Below, piece by piece: positions 9,525 to 18,743 of a stretch of 64,000 nucleotides of DNA; the first letter of the stretch is position 1; every line of letters starts with the position of its first letter. A program made the translations under genes and the position numbers. This DNA comes from Thiothrix unzii. GTDB taxonomy: Bacteria > Pseudomonadota > Gammaproteobacteria > Thiotrichales > Thiotrichaceae. The notes under the pieces are model-generated. The model did not search any database. It saw only the letters and a list, made by a program, of their open reading frames with translations, and was not told where the DNA came from. Location: assembly GCF_017901175.1 (NCBI RefSeq), contig NZ_CP072793.1, forward strand, positions 2,294,001 to 2,358,000, written 5' to 3'.

Positions 9525-9932
9525 ATGCAGCACATTTTCACCTACGGCTCTTTAATGTTTGACCCTGTGTGGTCACGGGTAGTCACCCATACCTACACCA
9601 GCAGTCGCGCCCGCTTACCCGGCTACCAGCGTTGCTGCGTCATCAACGAAACTTATCCAATAGCCATTCCAGCCTGCGATGCCTACATTGACGGCATATT
9701 GTATTGGAACGTGAATGCGCAAGATGTCACTCGTCTGGATACCTTTGAAGGCGACTATTACCACCGCATTCCCGTTAATATTGAGCTGGCAAACGGTGCT
9801 GTTGCTGCTTGGGTTTATGCCTTAAATCCTGTTTATCAGCATGTCGTGGATTATCGCCCGTGGGATGTTGAGCAATTTAGCCAAACGGGAATGACGCAGT
9901 TTTTGCAACGTTATCAAGGCTTTCTTACCTAG
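9525..9932 (+). CDS. Gamma-glutamylcyclotransferase-like (AIG2/GGCT fold) protein
   Basis: 135 residues from the ATG at 9525, which gives MQHIFTYGSLMF. The YGSL substrate-binding loop at residues 7-10 and the acidic LDTFEGDYYHR motif near residues 75-85, with the glutamate that serves as catalytic acid in this fold, are both present. The fold releases 5-oxoproline from gamma-glutamyl amines or peptides, but the true substrate cannot be told from sequence. An upstream TTG frame at 9498 runs into the terminator and is rejected. Confidence 0.82.
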   Translation: MQHIFTYGSLMFDPVWSRVVTHTYTSSRARLPGYQRCCVINETYPIAIPACDAYIDGILYWNVNAQDVTRLDTFEGDYYHRIPVNIELANGAVAAWVYALNPVYQHVVDYRPWDVEQFSQTGMTQFLQRYQGFLT

Positions 9933-9947
9933 TTGAAACCCTAGTTT

Positions 9948-10006
9948 TTGCACGTCTATTACGCCCAAACTTATACAAGCTTTATAGTTTGGTTGTCATT
10001 GTACAA
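9948..10006 (+). promoter_or_regulatory. Promoter and possible operator of the MerR-photolyase operon
   Basis: TTGCAC (9948-9953) and TTATAC (9971-9976) are separated by exactly 17 bases, a good sigma-70 promoter. The -10 box lies in TTATACAA (9971-9978), and a related perfect 8-base palindrome TTGTACAA follows at 9999-10006. Photolyase-linked MerR/LitR/CarH proteins bind dyads around their own promoters, so these may be operator half-sites; this part is inference. Confidence 0.55.
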
Positions 10007-10022
10007 AGCGACTACGGAATCT

Positions 10023-10937
10023 ATGAGAACCAAACCATCCACCGAATTGACTAATGCTGCCGCGCTGTTTCCCATTGGGACAGTTTCTGAACAAACGGGC
10101 GTAAATAGCGTTACGTTGCGGGCATGGGAACGGCGTTACGGCCTGATAAAACCGCACCGCACCCCAAAAGGTCATCGTTTGTACAGTGAACACGATGTGG
10201 AGCGTGTAAAACAGGTATTGGTGTTGCTGGAACAAGGTATTCCGGTGAGCCGGGTGCGTGATGTATTGGATAATCGCGTTGCGCCACCTGCATTGCGCCT
10301 TGCCAGTAGCGTGGAAACCGATGATCCTTGGCGACATTATCGCCAGCAAATGGTGCGCTTTATTCATAGAATGGACATGCGCTTGCTGGAACAAACGTTC
10401 AATGAAGCGGTGTCGTTGTATTCGCTGGAGTTAGTGGCAAAAAAACTGTTACAACCCCTGTACCATGATCTTGCGCAACAACAGCAATGGTTAAGCGCGA
10501 CTACCGCAGATTATGCGTTTTTCCACGAATTTTTGTGCGCCCGCCTGAGTTCACGTTACCTGCAACACAATAGCCGTGCAAATGGCAAACGCTTGTTGCT
10601 GGTGAATACTCAAGCCACCACCAAACACGTTGAAACCTTGTTACTGGCGAATACGCTGAGTCAGCATGGCTATTTGGTGAGCTTATTAAGCCACTACATC
10701 ACGCTTGAACATTTACCACTGGTATTGGAACGCACCGCGTTTAGTGCTTTGCTGGTGCTGGGGGATGCGGTCAATTTGACGCAATTGCAGTCGTTAATCA
10801 CCCTGTATCACTTACCCGCGTTTGTTAGCGGCACTGAAATAAACTCGCTGGCGAACCAGCACTTGCATAACTTACCGAGTGAGTTGGCAGAAGTTTCGCA
10901 AGCGTTAGATCTGGTGCTGGAAACTGCCGTCGCATGA
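10023..10937 (+). CDS. MerR-family regulator, LitR/CarH-like, next to photolyase
   Basis: 304 residues from the ATG at 10023. Residues 15-85 are a MerR winged helix (IGTVSEQTGVNSVTLRAWE, RRYGLIKPHRTPKGHRLY). The C-terminal part resembles the helical plus Rossmann-like cobalamin-binding region of CarH/LitR light sensors. However, the upper-ligand motif W-x9-E-H reads W-x9-FF, and the D-x-H-x-x-G motif survives at best as TKHVET. B12-dependent light sensing is therefore doubtful. The stop overlaps the photolyase start (ATGA), so the two are translationally coupled, and the regulator probably controls its own operon. Confidence 0.85.
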   Translation: MRTKPSTELTNAAALFPIGTVSEQTGVNSVTLRAWERRYGLIKPHRTPKGHRLYSEHDVERVKQVLVLLEQGIPVSRVRDVLDNRVAPPALRLASSVETDDPWRHYRQQMVRFIHRMDMRLLEQTFNEAVSLYSLELVAKKLLQPLYHDLAQQQQWLSATTADYAFFHEFLCARLSSRYLQHNSRANGKRLLLVNTQATTKHVETLLLANTLSQHGYLVSLLSHYITLEHLPLVLERTAFSALLVLGDAVNLTQLQSLITLYHLPAFVSGTEINSLANQHLHNLPSELAEVSQALDLVLETAVA

Positions 10938-12343
10938 CGACATTGGTGTGGTTGCGCCAAGATTTACGCCTCGCAGATAACCCCGCGCTGTATCACGCCT
11001 GCCGTAGCGATGAGTCGGCGGTAGTGGTTTTTATTGACGACCCTACCCCGACCAGCACCACCCAATTAGGGGCAGCCAGCCGCGTGTGGTTACATCACAG
11101 TTTGCAGGCGTTGGATAGCGCGTTACGCAGCTTCGGCAATCGTTTAATCGTGCGCCAAGGTGAAGCATTAAGCACCTTGCAGGCGTTATTGGCGGAAACT
11201 GGGGCAACCCGCGTGTTTTGGAACCGTGTGTACGAACCCGCAAGTCTGGCGCGTGATAAACACCTGAAACAAACCTTGAAAGCGGTGTGCGAAGTACACA
11301 GTTACAACGCCAGTTTGCTGCAAGAACCGTGGGACGTGTTGAAAGCCGACGCAACCCCTTACAAAGTATTCACTCCGTTTTGGAAAGCCGCACTCAAAAT
11401 CGGCGTGGTGCAACCGCCATTGCCATTACCCACACGCATTCCCGCACCCACCGTATTGCCCGCCAGTTTGAGCATAACCGATTTGGGATTATTGCCGGAT
11501 ATTCGCTGGGATGTACCCATGATGGCGCATTGGGAAGTGGGCGAAACCACCGCAAGGCACAAACTTCAGCAGTTTTTGACGCAACATGCAGCGGATTACA
11601 AAACCGCCCGCAATATCCCGGCGCAACCCGGCACGGCGCGGTTATCGCCGCATTTGCATTTTGGGGAAATCAGCCCGCGCCAAGCGGTGTATTTTGCCGA
11701 ACATTACCTCGCGGAAAATCTGCACGCAGAAGCGGGGGTACGCCATTTTATCCAAGAAATCGGTTGGCGCGAGTTTTCCTACCACTTGCTTTATCACTTT
11801 CCGCATACCGTGGATCGCCCGTTGGATGTACGTTTCGAGCGGTTTGCATGGGCGGATAACTACGCCGAAATCTTGCAACGTTGGCAACACGGCAAAACCG
11901 GATTTCCGATTGTCGATGCGGGAATGCGCGAACTGTGGCACACCGGCTGGATGCATAACCGGGTGCGGATGATCGTCGCCTCGTTACTTACCAAAAACTT
12001 ACTCGTACCTTGGCAAGCGGGCGAAAACTGGTTTCGTGATACCTTGGTAGATGCCGATTTAGCCAGTAACGTGTTCGGGTGGCAATGGACAGCCGGGTGC
12101 GGCGCGGATGCAGCCCCCTACTTCCGCATTTTCAACCCGATTTTGCAAAGCCAGAAATTCGACCCGGAAGGTGAATACATTCGCCGCTGGGTTCCTGAAT
12201 TGGCGCGGCGGGATAACAAACTGATCCATTTACCGCGTGAATTGGGTGATGGGTTGAAAGATTACCCCTTACCGCTGGTGGATTTGGGGAAAAGTCGCGA
12301 ACGGGCGTTGAGGTTGTTTACGGGGATTAAAGTGAGTGGATAA
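10934..12343 (+). CDS. phrB: Deoxyribodipyrimidine photolyase (class I CPD)
   Basis: 469 residues. The N-terminal alpha/beta antenna domain starts TTLVWLRQDLRLADNPAL. The FAD-binding helical domain has ARLSPHLHFGEISPRQ, IGWREFSYHLL and GMRELWHTGWMHNR, followed by NVFGWQWTAGCGADAAPYFR, all classic for photolyase rather than cryptochrome. It uses FADH- and light to split cyclobutane pyrimidine dimers in DNA. It overlaps the MerR gene by four bases and is followed by a perfect hairpin. Confidence 0.96.
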   Translation: MTTLVWLRQDLRLADNPALYHACRSDESAVVVFIDDPTPTSTTQLGAASRVWLHHSLQALDSALRSFGNRLIVRQGEALSTLQALLAETGATRVFWNRVYEPASLARDKHLKQTLKAVCEVHSYNASLLQEPWDVLKADATPYKVFTPFWKAALKIGVVQPPLPLPTRIPAPTVLPASLSITDLGLLPDIRWDVPMMAHWEVGETTARHKLQQFLTQHAADYKTARNIPAQPGTARLSPHLHFGEISPRQAVYFAEHYLAENLHAEAGVRHFIQEIGWREFSYHLLYHFPHTVDRPLDVRFERFAWADNYAEILQRWQHGKTGFPIVDAGMRELWHTGWMHNRVRMIVASLLTKNLLVPWQAGENWFRDTLVDADLASNVFGWQWTAGCGADAAPYFRIFNPILQSQKFDPEGEYIRRWVPELARRDNKLIHLPRELGDGLKDYPLPLVDLGKSRERALRLFTGIKVSG

Positions 12344-12345
12344 GG

Positions 12346-12377
12346 GTGTTTCTGCCATGCATACACGGCAGAAACAC
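12346..12377. terminator. Hairpin between convergent phrB and rpiA
   Basis: A perfect 11-base stem (GTGTTTCTGCC, 12346-12356, with 12367-12377) and 10-base loop lie between two converging genes. There is no T-run on either strand, so it is at best a weak bidirectional terminator or transcript-end stabiliser. Confidence 0.5.
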
Positions 12378-12391
12378 ACGTCAAACGCTGA

Positions 12392-13048
12392 TCAAATCAA
12401 CGTCTGCACTCCACCAACACCGCCCAGAATTAGCACATCCGCCGGACGAATCGCGAACAAACCATTCGTCACCACGCCCGGAATGCGGTTAATGCGATCT
12501 TCCATTTCCACCGGATTCATAATAGTTAAGTTGTGAATATCCAAAATCACATTGCCGTTATCGGTGGTAAAACCTTGGCGCAGCACCGGATTGCCACCCA
12601 TTTTCACCATTTCACGCGCCACTAAAGCACGCGCCATTGGAATCACTTCAATCGGCAGCGGGAATTTGCCCAAAGTGCGTACCAGCTTGGAATCGTCGGC
12701 AATACACACGAATTTATCACTCGCGCCCGCGACGATTTTTTCGCGGGTCAATGCACCGCCACCGCCTTTAACGAGGTGTAAATGTTCGGTGGATTCATCC
12801 GCGCCATCCACGTACAGCGATAACTGCCCTGCTTCATTGAGATCCAGCACGCGGATGCCGTGGCTTTTCAGACGCTCGGCACTGGCAATCGAACTCGCCA
12901 CGGTTGCATCAATCTTGCCTTTGATTCCCGCCAGCAAGTCGATAAAGTGATTCGCGGTGGAACCCGTGCCGATACCGATGATCATACCGGGTTCAACAAA
13001 AGCGAGGGCGGCTTCAGCAGCCGCTTTTTTCATAGCGTCTTGGCTCAT
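12392..13048 (-). CDS. rpiA: Ribose-5-phosphate isomerase A
   Basis: 218 residues, the normal family length. The phosphate loop GIGTGSTA (residues 25-32), the DGADE motif near residue 81 and the [11 protein letters not shown] catalytic segment are all intact. It interconverts ribulose-5-phosphate and ribose-5-phosphate in the pentose phosphate pathway and, in autotrophic sulfur oxidisers, also in the Calvin cycle. It is monocistronic and divergent from ilvA. Confidence 0.97.
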   Translation of the reverse strand: MSQDAMKKAAAEAALAFVEPGMIIGIGTGSTANHFIDLLAGIKGKIDATVASSIASAERLKSHGIRVLDLNEAGQLSLYVDGADESTEHLHLVKGGGGALTREKIVAGASDKFVCIADDSKLVRTLGKFPLPIEVIPMARALVAREMVKMGGNPVLRQGFTTDNGNVILDIHNLTIMNPVEMEDRINRIPGVVTNGLFAIRPADVLILGGVGGVQTLI

Positions 13049-13140
13049 AAATAATACCTGTGATGTGCAAAATTAGTTTTCGTGCCTGAGTTTGCAATAT
13101 ACTAGCCCGCACGTAAAGCACAGCGACACAAGATTATTCC

Positions 13141-14655
13141 ATGAGCAAATCACTGATCAAACGCATCCTCACTGCCCGCGTCTACGATGTGGCTACCGAA
13201 ACCCCACTGGAACGCGCCCGCAGTCTCAGCACCCGCCTTGGGAATGAGATTTACCTCAAGCGCGAAGATTTACAGCCGGTGTTTTCCTTCAAGCTGCGCG
13301 GCGCATTCAATAAAATGTTTTCGCTGACACCGGAAGAACGCGCCCACGGCGTAGTCGCTGCTTCCGCCGGTAATCATGCGCAAGGTGTGGCATTGTCAGG
13401 TTCCAAACTCGGCATTAACACCACCATTGTCATGCCCAAAACCACCCCGGAAATTAAGGTGAAAGCGGTGCAAGCCTTCGGCGGAGTAGCAGTTTTACAC
13501 GGCAATTCCTACGACGAAGCTTACGCCCATGCCCGTGAGTTGGAACAACAGCACAGTATGACGTTTGTGCATCCCTTCGATGATCTGGATGTTATCGCAG
13601 GGCAAGGCACGATCGGTATGGAAATCTTGCGGCAACATTCCGGGGCTATCGAAGCGGTATTTTTGTGCGTTGGCGGCGGCGGTTTGATTGCCGGGGTCGG
13701 GAGTTACCTCAAGTACCTTTACCCCGACATTAAAATTATCGGTGTGGAACACGAAGAAGCCCCCACCCTTTACACCTCGTTGCAGGCTGGCGAACGGGTG
13801 CAACTGGCGCAAGTCGGCACTTTTGCGGATGGCGCGGCGGTCAAATTAATCGGCGAAAAAACCTTTGAAATTGCCCGTCACATCGTCGATGAAGTGATTT
13901 TAGTCACTACTGACGAAACGTGTGCTGCCATCAAAGACGTATTTGAAGACACCCGCACTTTACTAGAACCCGCTGGCGCGTTAGGTGTCGCCGGTTTAAA
14001 GAAATACGTAGCGCAACACAAGCTGCAAAACAAACATCTAGTTGCGATTGCCAGCGGCGCGAACATTAACTTTGACCGCTTGCGCCACGTTGCCGAACGT
14101 GCTGAATTGGGAGAAGGCCGCGAGATGTTGCTGGCGGTGACGATTCCTGAGCGTCCGGGCAGTTTCCGCGAGTTTTGCCACGATATTAGCAACCGCACGA
14201 TTACCGAATTCAATTACCGCTACGCCGATTCGCGGGATGCGCAAGTATTCGCCGGGGTCAAAATCTCCGGGGGCAAACAAGAGCGCGAGCTGTTGCTCAA
14301 CGATTTACGCACCAAAGGCTATTCCGTCAGCGATTTAACCGATAATGAAGTGGCGAAAATCCATTTGCGCTACATGGTTGGCGGTCATGCCAACGGTGCG
14401 CAAAATGAGGTGTTGTACCGTTTCATGTTCCCGGAACGCCCCGGCGCGTTGCTGCATTTCCTCACCAGCATGAGCGCGGGGTGGAATATCAGCTTGTTCC
14501 ATTACCGCAACCACGGCTCGGACTTCGGACGGGTGTTGGTTGGGGTGCAAGTGCTGCCGGAAGATCGCGGGGCATTTTGTGAGTTTTTGGAAAAGCTGGG
14601 TTATGAGTATTGGGATGAGACGGAAAATCCGGCATATCAGCGGTTTTTGGGATAA
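13141..14655 (+). CDS. ilvA: Threonine ammonia-lyase, biosynthetic (two ACT-like domains)
   Basis: 504 residues. The PLP lysine is Lys51 in FSFKLRGA, and the phosphate-binding glycine loop VGGGGLIAG lies near residue 180. Two ACT-like regulatory domains follow (about 330-405 starting LLAVTIPERPGSFREF, and 420-500 starting YRFMFPERPGALLHF), the arrangement of the isoleucine-inhibited enzyme. It makes 2-oxobutanoate from threonine, the first step of isoleucine synthesis. A TATACT at 13098-13103 could be its -10 box, but the -35 is poor. Confidence 0.96.
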   Translation: MSKSLIKRILTARVYDVATETPLERARSLSTRLGNEIYLKREDLQPVFSFKLRGAFNKMFSLTPEERAHGVVAASAGNHAQGVALSGSKLGINTTIVMPKTTPEIKVKAVQAFGGVAVLHGNSYDEAYAHARELEQQHSMTFVHPFDDLDVIAGQGTIGMEILRQHSGAIEAVFLCVGGGGLIAGVGSYLKYLYPDIKIIGVEHEEAPTLYTSLQAGERVQLAQVGTFADGAAVKLIGEKTFEIARHIVDEVILVTTDETCAAIKDVFEDTRTLLEPAGALGVAGLKKYVAQHKLQNKHLVAIASGANINFDRLRHVAERAELGEGREMLLAVTIPERPGSFREFCHDISNRTITEFNYRYADSRDAQVFAGVKISGGKQERELLLNDLRTKGYSVSDLTDNEVAKIHLRYMVGGHANGAQNEVLYRFMFPERPGALLHFLTSMSAGWNISLFHYRNHGSDFGRVLVGVQVLPEDRGAFCEFLEKLGYEYWDETENPAYQRFLG

Positions 14656-14702
14656 GCCATCGACAGCTTGTCAGCCAAACAGGAAGCTCGCTCTATAAAT
14701 TA

Positions 14703-14729
14703 AGTAACTAGCTAGAAGTTTCCACGTAT
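14703..14729 (+). repeat. Left terminal inverted repeat of the IS630 element
   Basis: Starts AGTAACTAGCTAGAAGTT directly after a TA; pairs with the reverse complement of 15781-15807 at 19 of 27 positions. Confidence 0.75.
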
Positions 14730-14769
14730 AAGATCCTGCTGGTGTAAACTGGTAGTTTGTCACTTAAGA

Positions 14770-15802
14770 ATGTCCGCACCGATGAAATTTGCCCAGCCGA
14801 TCCCTGAAGAAATCCGCGTGACCTTGCAGGAAATGTATATGAACCACCCTACATTCCGCTGTCGTCAACGTGCGCAAGCAATTTTGTTGAGTACACGCGG
14901 CTTTACCCTTGCGGAACTGTGGTCAATCTTGGATGTACGGCGCGATGCCATCAGTGAGTGGCTCGACCGCTGGGAACATGAAGGGCTGCTGGGACTTTAC
15001 GACCGTCCCCGCTCTGGTTGCCCCCGGATATACACAGAAGCTGAAGTAGCGTTGTTGAAAACCCTAGTGGACGAAGAGCCACGCCAAATCAAGACGGCTC
15101 AAACCAAACTGGCTGATCTAACCCAGAAAGTAGCCAGTACCAGCACCTTGAAACGCCTGTTAAAAAAAAGTTCCACTACCTCTGGAAGCGGATGCGTAAC
15201 TCATTGAAAGATAAACGTGACCCCGTGGCTTTCAAGCGTGAGCAGGAAATTCAAGCATTACTCCACCAGCAAGCGGCGGCTGGCAAGTTGCTTATTTACT
15301 ACTTCGATGGTTCAGGTTTTACCACAACTCCTTGCGTCCCTTACGGGTGGCAGAAACGGGGGAAACACGCAGGCTACTCACAGCTCAGAGCAAACGCTTG
15401 AATGTCTTGGGTTTTATGAGCCTAGACAACGATAGTTTTTTCCACACGGTGGAAGGGCGCGTTGACTCACAAGCTGCCATCGCCGCCTTTAATGCCTTTG
15501 CTGACCGTTATGCCGAAGAATTTGCACAAACAAAAATACCTTGCTTGGTTATTCTGGATAACGCCCCGATACAAACCAGCAAAGCCTTTCTTGGTAAACG
15601 TGAAGATTGGATGTTGGCGGGAATTTGCTTACATTTTTTGCCAACCTACAGCCCTGAACTCAATCCTATCGAAATACTCTGGCGAAAAATCAAATATGAA
15701 TGGTTGCCGCTGGATGCCTATAAAAGCTACAAGGACATGAAGGAACTGGTGTTAGCTATACTGGCTGGCTTTGGCGAAAAATACACGATAACTTTTGGAT
15801 AA
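14770..15802 (+). pseudogene. IS630-family transposase, split by two -1 frameshifts
   Basis: Three frames together give one full transposase. 14770-15169 encodes the N-terminal helix-turn-helix part (RQRAQAILLSTRGFTLAEL, RPRSGCPRIYTEAE). At an A8 run (15162-15169) the homology moves to the -1 frame, which carries FHYLWKRMRNSL and the first catalytic Asp in YYFDGSGF. At a G5 run (about 15358-15362) it moves -1 again into SKRLNVLGFMSLDND, the second Asp in VILDNAP and the Glu in YSPELNPIE. The A8 site has the form A_AAA_AAA and could allow programmed slippage. The second break makes an inactive gene, or a base-calling error, more likely. Confidence 0.85.
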
Positions 15803-15807
15803 TTACT
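15781..15807 (-). repeat. Right terminal inverted repeat of the IS630 element
   Basis: Reverse complement begins AGTAATTATCCAAAAGTT, matching the left end at 19 of 27 positions, and is followed by TA. The transposase stop codon lies inside it. Confidence 0.75.
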
Positions 15808-15849
15808 TATTAAGATGGGTAATCGAATCCACCCATAGTTATAAAAATC

Positions 15850-16635
15850 ATGTATATCGAGCTGACACCCCCTGTGGAAATGCACGCGCAGCAGCAACGC
15901 CGCCAAGTGTATTTGCGTGAACACGCCAATGAGTGGAGCTTTCCAACGATGGTAACGATTCCACCGGGGCGTTTCATAATGGGTGCGCAAGAAGGGCGCG
16001 ACGATGTGGAAGGTGGCAATCAAGCGCACGAACGCCCGCCACGCACCCTGTATATTCCTGCGTTTGAGATGGGTAAATACCCGGTCACGTTTGAAGAATA
16101 CGATGCGTTTTGCCTCGCCACTTACACGCCGTTACCCGATGATGCGGGTTGGGGGCGTGACAGCCGCCCGGTCATCAATATCAGTTGGGAAGACGCTCAG
16201 GCATATTGCGACTGGCTCAGTCAGATGGACGGGCGCAGCTATCGGCTGCCTTCCGAGGCGGAATGGGAATACAGTGCGCGTGGCGGTCGACCTACTGCCT
16301 ACCCTTGGGGCAATTCGGCAGAAAAACACCACGCGAATTACGCGATGCAGGTCGGCATGACCAGCCCGGTATGGCAATACCCAGCCAATGCTTTTGGCCT
16401 GCACGATATGGTGGGGAATGTGTGGGAATGGGTACAAGATTGTTGGCACGACTCGTACCAAGGTGCGCCCGCGAATGGGCAAGCGTGGGAAGAAGGCGGT
16501 AACTGCCACGAGCGGGTGCTGCGTGGCGGTTCCTGGAACGACAGACCGCGCTATTTACGCGCAGCCTATCGGGTCAAAGATTATGCCAGCGGTCGCCAGA
16601 TATTTCGTGGTTTCCGCGTGGCACGTTCGCTCTGA
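15850..16635 (+). CDS. Formylglycine-generating-enzyme-like (SUMF1/FGE-fold) protein, not a true FGE
   Basis: 261 residues. The FGE-sulfatase fold is clear: VTIPPGRFIMGAQEG, FEMGKYPVTFEEYDAFC, WEDAQAYCDWLSQMDGRSY, RLPSEAEWEYSARGG, VGNVWEWVQDCW and a closing RVLRGGSWNDRPRY. True FGEs need a cysteine pair just after the GGS motif; here that segment is WNDRPRYLRAAYR, so copper-dependent sulfatase activation is unlikely. Such proteins often serve as ligand-binding domains or as partners in other oxidative reactions. The frame stays open to 15823, only 14 bases after the IS, so an original longer N-terminus may have been lost. Confidence 0.82.
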   Translation: MYIELTPPVEMHAQQQRRQVYLREHANEWSFPTMVTIPPGRFIMGAQEGRDDVEGGNQAHERPPRTLYIPAFEMGKYPVTFEEYDAFCLATYTPLPDDAGWGRDSRPVINISWEDAQAYCDWLSQMDGRSYRLPSEAEWEYSARGGRPTAYPWGNSAEKHHANYAMQVGMTSPVWQYPANAFGLHDMVGNVWEWVQDCWHDSYQGAPANGQAWEEGGNCHERVLRGGSWNDRPRYLRAAYRVKDYASGRQIFRGFRVARSL

Positions 16636-16637
16636 GC

Positions 16638-17417
16638 TTATTTGAAGATTTCGTCGAAAAACGCCTTCATGCCAGCCCATGAACGCTGGTCGGCTTTTTC
16701 ATCGTACTTCAGGTTTTCAATGCCGTATTTGCCTGCATTCGGATTGGTGAAACCGTGACGGACACCGCTGCCATACGCGACGAACTGCCAATCCGCGCCG
16801 GTTTTTTCCATCTGCTCGGTAAACTTGTTCACAGTTGCTTGTGGAACCATCGCATCGGCATTGCCGTGGAACGCAAGAATTTTGGTTTTGATTTCGGTGC
16901 CATCCGGTGCTGAAGGCAAGGAACCGTGGAAACTGACTACGCCGTCAATGTCCGTGCCGCCGTAAGCCATTTGCATCATCGTCCCACCACCGAAGCAGTA
17001 GCCAATTGCTGCAAGTTTTTCCACGTCTACTTTGTCGCTTTTCTTAAGCTGTTCCAGACCTGCGTTCGCGGTAGCACGCCATGCATCAACATCAGAGGTC
17101 ACTTCCGTCATCCATTCTTTTGCTTGTTCTGGCTTGTCGGTGGATTTGCCTTCGCCGTACATATCCGCTGCGAACGCTACGTAGCCCAGCTCCGCCAGTT
17201 TTTGTGCCTGCGTTTTGGCGTGATCGTTTAAACCCCACCATTCGTGGACGACTAACACACCAGGGCGTTTTTCCGTTACGGCATCGTCGTAATACATCTG
17301 ACCGACGAATTTTGTGCCATCGAGTTCATAGGATACGGCTTCGCTTTTAACGGCTGCCATGACGTTGCTTGCCAGCAGGGATAAGCCAGCGATTGCCAGC
17401 ATTGAGACTTTTTTCAT
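16638..17417 (-). CDS. Dienelactone hydrolase family protein, exported
   Basis: 259 residues with a signal peptide (MKKVSMLAIAGLSLLASNVMA). The alpha/beta hydrolase core has VLVVHEWWGLNDH, the nucleophile elbow GYCFGGG with a catalytic Cys near residue 142, Asp in FHGNADAMVP and His in RHGFTNP, a full Cys-Asp-His triad. The natural substrate is unknown; family members open dienelactones, but periplasmic relatives have unassigned roles. A strong AAAGGAG site precedes the ATG, 17 bases after the ispG stop, so it may be co-transcribed with ispG. Confidence 0.88.
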   Translation of the reverse strand: MKKVSMLAIAGLSLLASNVMAAVKSEAVSYELDGTKFVGQMYYDDAVTEKRPGVLVVHEWWGLNDHAKTQAQKLAELGYVAFAADMYGEGKSTDKPEQAKEWMTEVTSDVDAWRATANAGLEQLKKSDKVDVEKLAAIGYCFGGGTMMQMAYGGTDIDGVVSFHGSLPSAPDGTEIKTKILAFHGNADAMVPQATVNKFTEQMEKTGADWQFVAYGSGVRHGFTNPNAGKYGIENLKYDEKADQRSWAGMKAFFDEIFK

Positions 17418-17434
17418 GTTGTGCTCCTTTGGGG

Positions 17435-18691
17435 TTATCCGTAAGTTTTTTGCACATAGGTTTCAACCAACGCCTGAAACTCTTGTGCAATATTGTCGCC
17501 TTTGAGCGTGACGGTTTTATGTCCGTCTTCGTAAACGGGGGCAACTGGCGTTTCGCCACTGCCCGGTAAACTGATTCCGATATTAGCGTGTTTGCTTTCG
17601 CCCGGCCCATTAACCACACAGCCCATGACTGCGACCGACATGCTTTCCACGCCTGCGTATTGATCTTTCCATACGGGCATTTGTTCGCGCAGCCAGTTTT
17701 GGATTTGTTCGGCAAGCCGTTGGAAATAGTCGCTGGAGGTGCGCCCACAACCGGGGCAAGCCACCACTTGCGGCGTGAACGAACGCAAACCGAGTGCCTG
17801 CAAAATCTCCTGTCCAACGATCACTTCTTTTTCACGTTTGGCGTGCGGTTCGGGGGTGAGGGAAATGCGGATGGTGTCGCCGATGCCTTCCTGCAATAGG
17901 ATCGAGAGCGCAGCGGTGGAATACACAATGCCCTTGCTGCCCATACCTGCTTCGGTCAAACCGAGGTGCAAGGGATAATCGCAACGGCTCGCCAAATCGC
18001 GGTAAGCCCGTACCAAACCCTGCACTTCGCTGAGTTTGCACGACAAAATAATGTGATCGTGCGGCAGACCGTATTCTTCGGCTTTCGCGGCACTGGTCAA
18101 CGCGGATTCGATCAGCGCGGCGTGCATCACATCGTACAATTCCAACGGCTGGGCGAGTTTGGAATTGTCATCCAGATTGCGTGCCAGCAATTCCTGATCG
18201 AGCGAACCCCAGTTCACGCCGATGCGAACAGGCTTGTCATAGCGGCAGGCGAATTCGATCATTTGCGCGAATTGCTCATCACGCTTTTTGCCGCGCCCGA
18301 CATTGCCGGGGTTGATGCGGTATTTGGCGAGGGCTTGCGCACATTCGGGCACAGCGGTCAGTAGCTTGTGTCCGTTGAAATGGAAATCGCCAATCAGCGG
18401 TACGTCGCAGCCCATTTTGTCGAGGCGTTCGCGCACTTCGGGAACAGCTTGCGCCGCTTCCAGTGAATTCACGGTGATACGTACCAGTTCAGAGCCTGCG
18501 CGAAACAGTTCCGCGCATTGCGCCGCTGTACGCACCGCATCCGCCGTATCGGTATTGGTCATGGATTGCACCACGACGGGCGCAGCGCCGCCGACGGTGA
18601 CGTTGCCGACCTTCACAGGAACCGTGCGGTGGCGTGGAATAAGGTGATTGTTTGCCATGTTGTTTTCAGTGTGTTGCAAGATTGCAGACAT
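17435..18691 (-). CDS. ispG: 4-hydroxy-3-methylbut-2-enyl diphosphate synthase
   Basis: 418 residues from the ATG at 18691, chosen because AGGG precedes it; the ATG at 18658 has no ribosome-binding site. Family blocks include [24 protein letters not shown] and [10 protein letters not shown]. The 4Fe-4S ligands are in [12 protein letters not shown] and [11 protein letters not shown]. It performs the reductive ring opening in the MEP isoprenoid pathway and needs ferredoxin or flavodoxin electrons. Confidence 0.97.
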   Translation of the reverse strand: MSAILQHTENNMANNHLIPRHRTVPVKVGNVTVGGAAPVVVQSMTNTDTADAVRTAAQCAELFRAGSELVRITVNSLEAAQAVPEVRERLDKMGCDVPLIGDFHFNGHKLLTAVPECAQALAKYRINPGNVGRGKKRDEQFAQMIEFACRYDKPVRIGVNWGSLDQELLARNLDDNSKLAQPLELYDVMHAALIESALTSAAKAEEYGLPHDHIILSCKLSEVQGLVRAYRDLASRCDYPLHLGLTEAGMGSKGIVYSTAALSILLQEGIGDTIRISLTPEPHAKREKEVIVGQEILQALGLRSFTPQVVACPGCGRTSSDYFQRLAEQIQNWLREQMPVWKDQYAGVESMSVAVMGCVVNGPGESKHANIGISLPGSGETPVAPVYEDGHKTVTLKGDNIAQEFQALVETYVQKTYG

Positions 18692-18743
18692 TATGCCCTA
18701 TCGTGCGATAATTGGCAGTGACAGGGTTATTATTGGCGGGACT

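Larger units (their letters stand above)
14703..15807 (+). mobile_element. IS630-family insertion sequence
   Basis: 1105 bases bounded by imperfect inverted repeats (19 of 27 matching) and flanked by TA dinucleotides at 14701-14702 and 15808-15809, the target-site duplication used by the IS630/Tc1 group. It contains a single IS630-type DDE transposase, broken by two frameshifts. It sits between ilvA and an FGE-like gene and may have cut the latter's upstream region. Confidence 0.85.

Noticed and set aside
11287-11972. Plus-strand frames of 128-190 codons inside the photolyase gene.
   Set aside because: They overlap conserved photolyase motifs in another frame and have no family-like content.
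15155-15175. Programmed -1 frameshifting as the full explanation of the split IS630 transposase.
   Set aside because: The A8 site is suitable, but a second, non-slippery -1 shift at G5 is also needed, so inactivation or sequence error is more likely.
15850-16635. A true formylglycine-generating enzyme for sulfatase activation.
   Set aside because: The two catalytic cysteines after the GGS motif are absent, and no sulfatase gene is nearby.
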